Shown piece by piece: positions 1 through 6,330 of a DNA stretch of 7,607 bases; the first letter of the stretch is position 1; every line of letters starts with the position of its first letter. A program made the translations under genes and the position numbers. The notes under the pieces are model-generated. The model was not told the origin of the DNA. It saw nothing but the letters and a program-made list of their open reading frames with translations, and did not search any database. This stretch comes from an uncultured Ruminococcus sp. (lineage in GTDB: Bacteria > Bacillota > Clostridia > Oscillospirales > Acutalibacteraceae). Where the stretch lies: the NCBI GenBank assembly GCA_902762335.1, contig CACWNZ010000095.1:1-7607 (forward strand). Reading direction: 5' to 3'.

Positions 1-360
1 GCCATGCTTGAGATACAGCTTTACGAGCAGTATCTCAAGGGAATTAAACGCAGGGATATTGCAGACAAGTACCCTTCAAGGGACGATTTTGCAGCGGTTT
101 ATCGCTATCTCAAGGCTGTTCCCCGCGAGCAGTACACCGTTGCATCGGTGCTGTCATCTATAGGCAGCGAAAAATTAGGGGCTTTCAAGCTGCTTATGAT
201 ACTTGATATCATGAGCGAGCTTAAGCTGATAGATTATTCAAGGGATAATGAGGAGTTAAAAGCAGGACTAAGGAACAATTCCGTCAAGGTCGACCTCAAC
301 GCGTCGTCGATATACGGAAAGCTGAAGGAGGATATGCGATATGTCAGAGATAACACCTAA
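1..360 (+). CDS. recJ: RecJ single-stranded-DNA exonuclease, C-terminal fragment (5' end outside window)
   Basis: The reading frame is open from base 1, so the 119 visible residues are the tail of a longer protein; the ATG at base 4 is probably an internal methionine. The fragment resembles the extra C-terminal domain of Firmicutes RecJ: a YPSRDDFAAVYRYLK segment (about residues 24-38), a helical stretch with the pattern FKLLMILDIMSELKLI (about 62-77), and a closing VDLNASSIYGKLK segment. RecJ degrades single-stranded DNA 5' to 3' in recombination and mismatch or base-excision repair. The catalytic DHH and DHHA1 domains would lie upstream and cannot be seen. The stop codon lies 20 nt inside relA, as expected for an operon with recJ just before relA. 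The identity rests on this tail plus gene order, so it is good but not certain. Confidence 0.8.
   Translation, partial: AMLEIQLYEQYLKGIKRRDIADKYPSRDDFAAVYRYLKAVPREQYTVASVLSSIGSEKLGAFKLLMILDIMSELKLIDYSRDNEELKAGLRNNSVKVDLNASSIYGKLKEDMRYVRDNT
325..331 (+). promoter_or_regulatory. Ribosome binding site of relA inside recJ
   Basis: AAGGAGG, a near-perfect Shine-Dalgarno sequence, lies 9 nt before the ATG at 341 and within the last codons of recJ. It fixes the relA start and shows that relA is translated from inside the upstream gene. Confidence 0.85.
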
Positions 361-2521
361 GTATTATCAGGATTATCATGAGCTTGTAGAGCTTATGAAG
401 AAGAGCGATCAGGATTATGACCTTGAGCTTATCGAAAAGGCATACCTGTTTGCAGAGCAGAAGCACGGCGATCAGAGAAGAGCATCGGGCATTCCGTATA
501 TACTTCACCCGACCTCTGTAGCCTGTATCCTTGCCGAACTCGGCATGGATTCGCAGTCGGTTGCGGCGGCTCTGCTGCACGACGTGGTCGAGGATACGCC
601 CGTCACCCTCGATGAGATAGTAAAGCTTTTCGGGCAGGAGATAGCGGGACTTATAGACGGAGTTACGAAGCTCGGCAAAATACCCTATTCCTCAAGAGAG
701 GAGCAGCAGGCGGAGAATATCCGCAAAATGCTCATCGCCATGTCCAACGACATCAGGGTAATAATCATCAAGCTTGCCGACAGGCTCCATAATATGCGCA
801 CCCTCGAATGCATGAAGGAGCAGCACCGCCGCGATAAGGCTCTTGAGGTCATGGAGGTCTACGCGCCCATAGCCCACCGTCTCGGAATAAGACAGATCAA
901 GGAGGAACTTGAGGACCTCTCCATACGCTACCTTGACCCCATAGGCTACACGGAGATAGAGCATCAGCTTGAGAAGAAGAGCACCGACAGACTGCTTTTC
1001 GTCTCAGAGATAAAGCAGCAGATATACAACCGCCTCAAGGACGAGATAAACAACGTATATATCTCGGGGCGAGTAAAGAGCATACACGGCATATATAAAA
1101 AGACCTTCATGAAGGGCAAGACCATGGATCAGATCTACGACATCTTCGCCGTTCGTGTAATAGTTGATACCGTAGCCGACTGCTACAACGCCCTCGGTCT
1201 TGTCCATGAGATGTTCAAGCCCCTGCCCAACCGCTTCAAGGACTATATATCTACCCCTAAGCCGAATATGTATCAGTCTCTTCATACCACGGTAATAGGC
1301 AAGGAGGGCATACCCTTTGAGGTACAGATAAGAACGTGGGAAATGCACTATACTGCCGAATACGGCATTGCCGCCCATTGGAAGTACAAGGAGGGCGTTA
1401 CCAAGAAGGACTCTCTTGACGAGAGACTTGCGTGGATAAGAAAAATGCTCGAGAATCAGAGCGACAACGATTCCACCGATATAGTACGCACTATAAAGAT
1501 GGATCTCGCGCCCGAGGAGGTATTCATATTCACCCCCAAGGGCGACGTTATAGACCTGCCCGCAGGCGCTACGGTAATAGACGTCGCCTACGCTATACAC
1601 AGCGGCGTAGGCAACCGCATGATAGGCGCAAAGGTCGATAAGCGCATAGTGCCTATAGACTATAAGGTAAAGACGGGCGAGATAGTTGAGATAATCACCT
1701 CAAGGGAGGAGGGCGGTCCCAAGAGGGATTGGCTCAATATAGTTAAGACCAGCGAGGCAAGAAGCAAGATCAGGCTGTGGTTCAAGAAGGAGAAGCGCGA
1801 CGAGAACATCACCGAGGGCAGACTTCAGCTTGAGACAGAGTTCAGAAGGCTGGGTATACACGTTCCCGAAAAGGAGCTTGAGAGCTTTCTTTCCGACGTC
1901 ATACGCAGGCAGAACTGCAATTCCCTTGAGGACTTCTATGCCTCTATAGGCTACGGCGGCATACAGCTATGGAGGATACTCCCCAAGCTCAAAGAGGAGT
2001 ATCTCAAGCGCTATACCGAGTCCGAGGATCCGTCCGTCGTTATAACCGAGCCCGCAAGAAGAAAGCTCAGCGGCGGCGTTCATATCGAGGGCATAGACGA
2101 CTGTCTTGTAAAATACTCGCGCTGCTGCAACCCCCTGCCCGGTGACGATATAATCGGCTTTATCACAAGGGGCTACGGCGTTTCCATACACAAAAAGGGC
2201 TGCTCAAACGTACCCAAGGACATAAGCGCCTGCGAGGAGCCCGAGCGCTGGGTAAAGGCGGAATGGGCGGAGAGAGTCACCAACGAGACCTTCCAGTCGA
2301 ATCTGCGCATAACGGCTACCGACCGCACGGGACTTCTTGCCGATATTACAAACCAGCTTTCTGCAATGCACCTGTTCATACATTCGCTCAATTCCCGTGA
2401 GGTCAAAAACGGCATGGCATCTATAGAGGTATCGATAACCGTAAACGGAATAAACCATCTCAGAATGGTAATAAGCCGTCTCAGCGGGATAAACGGTATA
2501 GTATCCGTAGGCAGAAGCTGA
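341..2521 (+). CDS. relA: Bifunctional (p)ppGpp synthetase/hydrolase, long Rel/RelA-SpoT homologue
   Basis: This cytoplasmic enzyme makes (p)ppGpp from ATP and GTP/GDP on stalled ribosomes and hydrolyses it otherwise, controlling the stringent response. At 726 aa it is full length. Visible domains are: an HD hydrolase (about 30-200) with H56, H80-D81 in HDVVEDT and D147 in KLADRLHNMRTL; a synthetase (about 240-350) with YDIFAVRV (D267), FEVQIRT (E327) and GIAAHWKYKEG; a TGS domain (about 391-455, VFIFTPKGDVIDLPAGATV); a zinc-finger region with C595, C596, H617 and C621; and a C-terminal ACT domain (about 653-726). The RFKD motif at 298-301 is the basic type found in bifunctional Rel, not the acidic type of synthetase-only RelA. 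The hydrolase residues are intact, so both activities are expected. It overlaps recJ by 20 nt and precedes dtd by 16 nt. No apt gene separates it from recJ. Confidence 0.97.
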   Translation: MSEITPKYYQDYHELVELMKKSDQDYDLELIEKAYLFAEQKHGDQRRASGIPYILHPTSVACILAELGMDSQSVAAALLHDVVEDTPVTLDEIVKLFGQEIAGLIDGVTKLGKIPYSSREEQQAENIRKMLIAMSNDIRVIIIKLADRLHNMRTLECMKEQHRRDKALEVMEVYAPIAHRLGIRQIKEELEDLSIRYLDPIGYTEIEHQLEKKSTDRLLFVSEIKQQIYNRLKDEINNVYISGRVKSIHGIYKKTFMKGKTMDQIYDIFAVRVIVDTVADCYNALGLVHEMFKPLPNRFKDYISTPKPNMYQSLHTTVIGKEGIPFEVQIRTWEMHYTAEYGIAAHWKYKEGVTKKDSLDERLAWIRKMLENQSDNDSTDIVRTIKMDLAPEEVFIFTPKGDVIDLPAGATVIDVAYAIHSGVGNRMIGAKVDKRIVPIDYKVKTGEIVEIITSREEGGPKRDWLNIVKTSEARSKIRLWFKKEKRDENITEGRLQLETEFRRLGIHVPEKELESFLSDVIRRQNCNSLEDFYASIGYGGIQLWRILPKLKEEYLKRYTESEDPSVVITEPARRKLSGGVHIEGIDDCLVKYSRCCNPLPGDDIIGFITRGYGVSIHKKGCSNVPKDISACEEPERWVKAEWAERVTNETFQSNLRITATDRTGLLADITNQLSAMHLFIHSLNSREVKNGMASIEVSITVNGINHLRMVISRLSGINGIVSVGRS

Positions 2522-2537
2522 TAAAAGAGGAAAGAGA

Positions 2538-2990
2538 ATGAAGGCAGTATTACAGAGGGTCACCGGATGCACGGTGACCGTAGACGAAAAAATAACGGGA
2601 AGTATAGAAAGCGGCTTTCTTATTCTTTTAGGCGTTGAAAAGGACGATGCAGAAAAGGATGCCGAAAAGCTTGCGCGAAAGATAGCGGGACTCAGGATAT
2701 TCACCGACGATAACGACAAGATGAATCTCTCCCTTGCTGATATAGGCGGGGGCGTTCTCGTGGTGTCTAACTTCACGCTCTGCGGCAGCTGCCGCAAGGG
2801 CAGAAGACCGAGCTTTGACGCTGCTGCGGCGCCCTCGCTTGCAGAGCCGCTGTATGAGTATTTCTGCGAATGCATGAGAGAAAACGGCGTTTCCAAGGTG
2901 GAAAAGGGCATTTTCGGCGCGGATATGAAGGTGTCTCTGCTTAACGACGGTCCCGTTACGCTTATAATAAACTCAAAGGAACTTGCGTAA
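2538..2990 (+). CDS. dtd: D-aminoacyl-tRNA deacylase (DTD)
   Basis: This enzyme hydrolyses D-aminoacyl-tRNA (and mischarged glycyl-tRNA), recycling tRNA and keeping D-residues out of translation; it acts as a cytoplasmic homodimer. The 150-aa length is typical. Family signatures are the N-terminal MKAVLQRV, the active-site strand SNFTL at 77-81, the CRKGRRPSF segment (85-93), GIFGADM, and NDGPVT at 136-141, which carries the Gly-Pro pair (138-139) inserted into the partner subunit's active site. Residue 78 is Asn where the classical motif SQFTL has Gln; I believe related Clostridia share this but cannot check. The start is supported by AGAGG at 2526-2530, 7 nt before the ATG. It follows relA by 16 nt, a pairing also seen in Bacillus. 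Its 5' end encodes a strong hairpin (2558-2579). Confidence 0.95.
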   Translation: MKAVLQRVTGCTVTVDEKITGSIESGFLILLGVEKDDAEKDAEKLARKIAGLRIFTDDNDKMNLSLADIGGGVLVVSNFTLCGSCRKGRRPSFDAAAAPSLAEPLYEYFCECMRENGVSKVEKGIFGADMKVSLLNDGPVTLIINSKELA

Positions 2991-3056
2991 GGCTATAAGG
3001 CTTTACACAGTCCGCGACAAACCCAAGACTATATTATTACGAAACGGAGCATAATA

Positions 3057-3692
3057 ATGTTAAAGGTAAAGTGCTTTACACTCGGAGACTTAGGAGCCAA
3101 CTGCTTTTTTGTCATTGACGAAGAGAGCAAAGACGCCTTTGTGGTAGATCCCGGGGACGTATCATCGGCTCTCAACGAGGCGATAGACAGCCACGGCGCA
3201 GACAGGCTTAAATATATTCTTCTCACACACGGGCATTTTGACCATATCGGCGGCGTCGCTTCGCTCAGGGTCAGATACCCCCATGCAAAGATAGTAATAG
3301 GCGAAGGGGATAAGCTCTTCCCGCAGAACGAGCTTCTCAATCTCGGGCTGCACTTTGACCTTGAGATCGATCCCTTCCGCTGCGATATTCTTGTAAACGA
3401 CGGCGACAGGCTCCCCTTCGGCAGCGGAGAGATAGAGGTGCTCATCACTCCGGGACACACTAAGGGCAGCGCCTGCTTTATTGTCGAAAACGCTATCTTC
3501 ACGGGCGATACGCTTATTACGGGTACCACGGGCAGAACGGACTTCCCCACGGGCAGTTATGACGATATGGTCGGGTCCATCGCAAGGCTCGCGGCTATTC
3601 CCGAGGATCTCAAGGTATACTGCGGTCATGGCGGCGGCTCTACTCTCGACAGGGAAAGGGCGACCAATTATTTTATGAGGATGACTAAATGA
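3057..3692 (+). CDS. Metallo-beta-lactamase-fold hydrolase, glyoxalase II-like
   Basis: This 211-aa soluble protein has a complete binuclear metal site of the metallo-beta-lactamase superfamily: THGHFDHIGG (H58, H60, D62, H63), PGHTKGS (H134), FTGDTL (D151) and CGHGGGST (H191). The length and the motif order match the compact hydroxyacylglutathione-hydrolase-like group (YqgX type in Bacillus), which lacks the extra C-terminal glutathione-binding domain of true glyoxalase II. It probably hydrolyses a small thioester or ester; the substrate cannot be read from sequence. ACGGAG at 3044-3049 lies 7 nt before the ATG. The 66-nt gap after dtd is the largest within the operon and shows no convincing promoter or terminator. 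Its stop overlaps the hemZ start by 4 nt (ATGA), so the two are probably translationally coupled. Confidence 0.93.
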   Translation: MLKVKCFTLGDLGANCFFVIDEESKDAFVVDPGDVSSALNEAIDSHGADRLKYILLTHGHFDHIGGVASLRVRYPHAKIVIGEGDKLFPQNELLNLGLHFDLEIDPFRCDILVNDGDRLPFGSGEIEVLITPGHTKGSACFIVENAIFTGDTLITGTTGRTDFPTGSYDDMVGSIARLAAIPEDLKVYCGHGGGSTLDRERATNYFMRMTK

Positions 3693-5185
3693 TTCTTTAT
3701 ATCAACAATCAGTACCATTACGAAACCGAAAATCTTATAAGAAGCTTCTTTCCGAACGATAAGATAGAGGTCGTCAGAGAGCTGCCGGCTGTAAAGCAGC
3801 TTCCCTTTATAACTGCCCTGACCCGTGAGAACGGCGATGATATAAGGATAGAGGTGACCGTTGAAGCCGAGGGCTTTTTTGCTGAGGACGGCGACACCGT
3901 ACCGGCAGATTCCGACGACCTTGAAAAAACCGTCGAAAGACGGCTTGCCGTCTGCCTTTACGGACTTCTCTCAAGGCTCACGGGCAGAAAACAGCCCTGG
4001 GGCATACTCACGGGTGTGCGCCCGATCAAGCTTTTCCGCAGGTTAACAGAGCAGTACGGCAGGGAACAGGCTATGCGGTATTTCACCGACGAGCTGCTCG
4101 TTTCGGACGAAAAGGCAAGACTCAGCGCCGTTACCGAGGAGCACGAAAGGAAGATCCTTGCCCTCAGCAAGCCGCTGTCCTTCAGCCTGTATATTTCCAT
4201 ACCTTTCTGCCCGTCACGCTGCTCGTACTGCTCCTTCGTGTCGCAGTCGATAGAGAGCGCAGGCAAGCTCATAGAGCCCTATCTTGAGCTTCTGTGCAGA
4301 GAGATAGAATATACCGCGGATCTTGCAAAGAAATGCGGGCTTATTTTAGAAACGGTATATATAGGCGGCGGCACGCCGACTACCCTTACTGCGCCGCAGA
4401 TGTCAAGGCTGCTTTCTGCGATAGACCGCAGCTTTGATATGAGCACCTGCCGTGAATTCACCGTAGAGGCGGGCAGACCCGACACCATAGACGAGGATAA
4501 GCTCGGTGCGATACTATCGGGCGGAGCTGACAGGATAAGCATTAACCCGCAGACCCTGAATGACGATATTCTCACCCTCATAGGCAGGCGGCACACGGCG
4601 GCTCAGACCCTGCAGGCGTTTGAGCTTGCCCGCAAAACGGGCTTTAAGCATATAAATATGGACCTCATAGCAGGTCTGCCTGCCGAAAAGGCTGAAAGCT
4701 TTACGGCTACTCTCGATAAGCTCTGCGAGCTTTCGCCCGAGAGCATAACGGTACACACCCTTGCCATGAAGCGCTCGTCGAGGCTCACGCAGCAAGGCAG
4801 GGAGCTTGACACAGGCGGCGAGCCGCCCGCCGCGGCAATGCTGCGCTATGCGGAGAAAAAGCTCGTTCCGGAGGGCTATCACCCCTATTATCTCTACCGT
4901 CAGACGAGAATGGAGGGAAACCTTGAGAACGTGGGCTGGGCAAAGCAGGGCTATGACGGGCTGTATAACGTATACGTCATGGACGAGACCCACACCGTGC
5001 TCGGCTGCGGCGCAGGTGCGGTATCCAAGCTGAAAAAACCTGCCTCTGAGTCGCTGGAACGAATATTCAACTACAAATACCCGTATGAATATATCAACGG
5101 CTTTGACGAAATGCTCAGACGCAAGGAAAGGGTGGAGGTATTCTATGCAGAATTGGCTGAATACATATCGCAGATATGCCTGTGA
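3689..5185 (+). CDS. hemZ: HemZ-type radical SAM protein (annotated as oxygen-independent coproporphyrinogen III oxidase)
   Basis: The 498-aa length fits the HemZ family. A poorly conserved N-terminal region (about 1-160) is followed by a radical SAM domain: YISIPFCPSRCSYC carries C174, C178 and C181 as the CX3CX2C ligands of the 4Fe-4S cluster, and IGGGTP at 225-230 is the SAM-binding glycine motif. The segments FTVEAGRPDTI (257-267), MDLIAGLP (324-331) and the C-terminal YLYRQTRMEGNLENVGWAKQ (401-420) are typical of HemZ. The family is named for anaerobic oxidation of coproporphyrinogen III, but the residues after the third Cys are Ser-Phe, as in HemW, not the fourth cysteine of authentic HemN. 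Coproporphyrinogen dehydrogenase activity is therefore doubtful; haem handling or another radical reaction is possible. The start overlaps the hydrolase stop by 4 nt and the end overlaps the kinase gene by 41 nt. Confidence 0.93.
   Translation: MILYINNQYHYETENLIRSFFPNDKIEVVRELPAVKQLPFITALTRENGDDIRIEVTVEAEGFFAEDGDTVPADSDDLEKTVERRLAVCLYGLLSRLTGRKQPWGILTGVRPIKLFRRLTEQYGREQAMRYFTDELLVSDEKARLSAVTEEHERKILALSKPLSFSLYISIPFCPSRCSYCSFVSQSIESAGKLIEPYLELLCREIEYTADLAKKCGLILETVYIGGGTPTTLTAPQMSRLLSAIDRSFDMSTCREFTVEAGRPDTIDEDKLGAILSGGADRISINPQTLNDDILTLIGRRHTAAQTLQAFELARKTGFKHINMDLIAGLPAEKAESFTATLDKLCELSPESITVHTLAMKRSSRLTQQGRELDTGGEPPAAAMLRYAEKKLVPEGYHPYYLYRQTRMEGNLENVGWAKQGYDGLYNVYVMDETHTVLGCGAGAVSKLKKPASESLERIFNYKYPYEYINGFDEMLRRKERVEVFYAELAEYISQICL
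5134..5138 (+). promoter_or_regulatory. Ribosome binding site that sets the nucleoside kinase start
   Basis: GGAGG lies 6 nt before the ATG at 5145, within hemZ. It favours that start over the longer in-frame one at 5085, which would add 20 residues with no family resemblance and deepen the overlap with hemZ to 101 nt. Confidence 0.8.
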
Positions 5186-6107
5186 TATATCGCGCATAAA
5201 CAGAGAGGCAAGGGAAAACCCCGAGGACTTTATCCTGACGGCGGAAAAGATATTCCACAGCGATATCAGAATGATAGTCGACAGGATACTGAATATTCCG
5301 GTCAAGCGCCATATAGTCTTTCTTTCGGGACCCTCAAGCAGCGGCAAGACCACCACCGCCATGAAAATAGCCGAGGCGTTTGAAAAAAAGGGCTGCCATA
5401 CCATAATGGTATCCATGGACGACTTCTATCTCGGCAAGGAGTTCATACGTAAGCTGCCCGACGGCAAATACGACTTTGAATCCGTAGACGCACTTGATAT
5501 TCCGCTTATGAAAAAATGTGTCGAGCAGATAGCCAAAAGCGGTGAGTGCGACATTCCGGTGTATGATTTTCCCAACAGCCGCAGGAGCGGCATGACAAGG
5601 CGGCTGAAGCTTGAGGACGACTCCGTTGTGATAATCGAGGGTATCCATGCGCTCAATCCGATATTCGACGACACCATACCGAGAGAGTTCGTCAGCAAGA
5701 TATACGTCAGCGTAAAGCAGGGGGTCAAGAATAACGAGGAATACGTGCTCACCGACCGCGAGGTAAGACTTATCAGAAGGATAGTCCGCGACTTCTCCTT
5801 CCGCGGCACCGAACCTCAGCACGTCATATCCATGTGGGGCGACGTTGTGGACGGCGAGATGAGAAATATCCGCCCCTACAGGTATAACAGCGATTTTACG
5901 CTCAATACTATTCATATATACGAGCCCTGCATTATGAAGAACAGTGCGATACCTCTGCTTGAGAGGACAGGACCCGCTTCATACGAGGGAAGGGTCGCCG
6001 CAAGGCTTAAAGCATCGCTTGAACGCTTTGAGAGCATAGACGGCTCTCTTGTGCCTGTCAATTCACTTATCAGGGAATTCACAGGAGGCGGCAGCTACGA
6101 ATACTGA
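5145..6107 (+). CDS. Uridine-kinase-like nucleoside kinase, short form without TGS domain
   Basis: This P-loop kinase probably phosphorylates uridine, cytidine or a related nucleoside in salvage; the exact substrate is not certain. With the start at 5145 it has 320 aa. The segment RINREARENPEDFI (17-30) matches the linker that precedes the kinase domain in clostridial nucleoside kinases. The Walker A loop is GPSSSGKTT at 62-70, followed by VSMDDFYLG (89-97) with acidic residues expected to activate the nucleoside hydroxyl, VVIIEGIHALNP (161-172) and a lid-like RRIVRDFSFRGT (211-222). The C-terminal SLIREFTGGGSY is also typical. Many clostridial relatives are about 550 aa, with an N-terminal TGS and threonyl-tRNA-synthetase-like region; this one lacks it. 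It overlaps hemZ by 41 nt, so its translation is probably coupled to hemZ, and it is the last gene of the operon before the hairpin cluster. Confidence 0.9.
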   Translation: MQNWLNTYRRYACDISRINREARENPEDFILTAEKIFHSDIRMIVDRILNIPVKRHIVFLSGPSSSGKTTTAMKIAEAFEKKGCHTIMVSMDDFYLGKEFIRKLPDGKYDFESVDALDIPLMKKCVEQIAKSGECDIPVYDFPNSRRSGMTRRLKLEDDSVVIIEGIHALNPIFDDTIPREFVSKIYVSVKQGVKNNEEYVLTDREVRLIRRIVRDFSFRGTEPQHVISMWGDVVDGEMRNIRPYRYNSDFTLNTIHIYEPCIMKNSAIPLLERTGPASYEGRVAARLKASLERFESIDGSLVPVNSLIREFTGGGSYEY

Positions 6108-6117
6108 GCATTAAAAG

Positions 6118-6138
6118 CTTTGCTTTCAACAAGCAAAG
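6118..6138 (+). repeat. Hairpin 1 of intergenic palindrome cluster
   Basis: CTTTGCTT (6118-6125) and AAGCAAAG (6131-6138) form an 8-bp perfect stem with the loop TCAAC. It begins 10 nt after the kinase stop codon. No run of T follows, so it is not a standard intrinsic terminator. It abuts the next hairpin. Confidence 0.7.
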
Positions 6139-6155
6139 GCAAGCCGCAGGCTTGC
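6139..6155 (+). repeat. Hairpin 2 of intergenic palindrome cluster
   Basis: GCAAGCC (6139-6145) pairs perfectly with GGCTTGC (6149-6155) around a 3-nt GCA loop. It starts at the base immediately after hairpin 1 and ends 3 nt before hairpin 3, so the three hairpins are stacked with almost no single-stranded linker. Confidence 0.7.
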
Positions 6156-6158
6156 TGA

Positions 6159-6190
6159 CGTTCAGTGGGAGATTTTACTCCCACTGAACG
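6159..6190 (+). repeat. Hairpin 3: perfect 13-bp inverted repeat after the operon
   Basis: CGTTCAGTGGGAG (6159-6171) pairs with CTCCCACTGAACG (6178-6190) around the loop ATTTTA. This is the strongest secondary structure in the window. No T-tract follows on either strand, so a classical terminator is unlikely. It may be a transcription barrier, a 3'-end stabiliser of the operon message, or part of a dispersed palindromic repeat. A weaker fourth hairpin, with a bulged 7-bp stem, follows at about 6201-6218. Confidence 0.8.
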
Positions 6191-6223
6191 GATATATGGC
6201 TCCCGCCGACCCGGGGGACATAC

Positions 6224-6284
6224 TTTGCGGTTATAAGCGGCATTTGGAAATTATCTCGTCAATGCTATTGAATATCACCGCAAA
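6224..6284. promoter_or_regulatory. Spaced inverted repeat overlapping the zinc-ribbon gene promoter (possible operator)
   Basis: TTTGCGGT (6224-6231) and ACCGCAAA (6277-6284) are perfect inverted copies with arm centres 53 bp apart, close to five helical turns. The right arm lies between the -35 and -10 hexamers of the promoter at 6268-6296. The repeat is directly visible; its role as a paired operator or as the base of an RNA/DNA stem is inference. The 45-nt spacer contains a smaller GCATT/AATGC pairing. Confidence 0.35.
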
Positions 6285-6296
6285 TAATGATATAAT
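6268..6296 (+). promoter_or_regulatory. SigA-type promoter with extended -10
   Basis: The -35 box TTGAAT (6268-6273), a 17-nt spacer and a perfect -10 TATAAT (6291-6296) preceded by TG at 6288-6289 make a strong vegetative promoter. Transcription should begin near 6303, giving a leader of roughly 28 nt before the ATG at 6331. This separates the zinc-ribbon gene from the upstream operon. Confidence 0.85.
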
Positions 6297-6330
6297 TATC
6301 TAAAACTATGATGATACAGGAGGGACAGCC

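Noticed and set aside
4..360. An independent small gene starting at the ATG at base 4
   Set aside because: The frame is open upstream to base 1 and the sequence fits the C-terminal domain of RecJ, so it is a fragment of a longer gene.
1004..1600. 198-codon open frame on the - strand within relA
   Set aside because: It is antisense to the Rel synthetase and TGS domains, and its Tyr/Val/Leu-rich translation matches nothing recognisable.
2204..2911. 235-codon open frame on the - strand over relA and dtd
   Set aside because: It is antisense to the Rel C-terminus and DTD, both with clear domain motifs; the low-complexity Ser/Ala-rich translation is typical of a shadow frame.
2987..3006. Hairpin after dtd as a terminator
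   Set aside because: The stem GTAAGGCT/GGCTTTAC needs two G-U pairs, overlaps the stop codon and is not followed by T residues; the downstream genes appear co-transcribed.
3002..3035. Promoter before the metallo-hydrolase (TTTACA and TATATT)
   Set aside because: The spacer is 22 nt, too long for SigA, and the start point would fall almost on the ribosome binding site.
3930..3953. Two mutually exclusive hairpins in hemZ (CCGTC-GAAA-GACGG and AGACGG-CTTG-CCGTCT)
   Set aside because: They are short stems inside coding sequence, 240 nt after the start, with no leader or T-tract; more likely codon coincidence than an attenuator.
5085..5144. Longer N-terminus for the nucleoside kinase
   Set aside because: The extra 20 residues have no family match and the start lacks a ribosome site, whereas the ATG at 5145 has GGAGG 6 nt upstream.
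4514..5416. 300-codon open frame on the - strand across the hemZ/kinase junction
   Set aside because: It is fully antisense to two well-supported genes, has no family resemblance, and spans their overlap. Long antisense frames are expected here because the sense codons used rarely give reverse stops.
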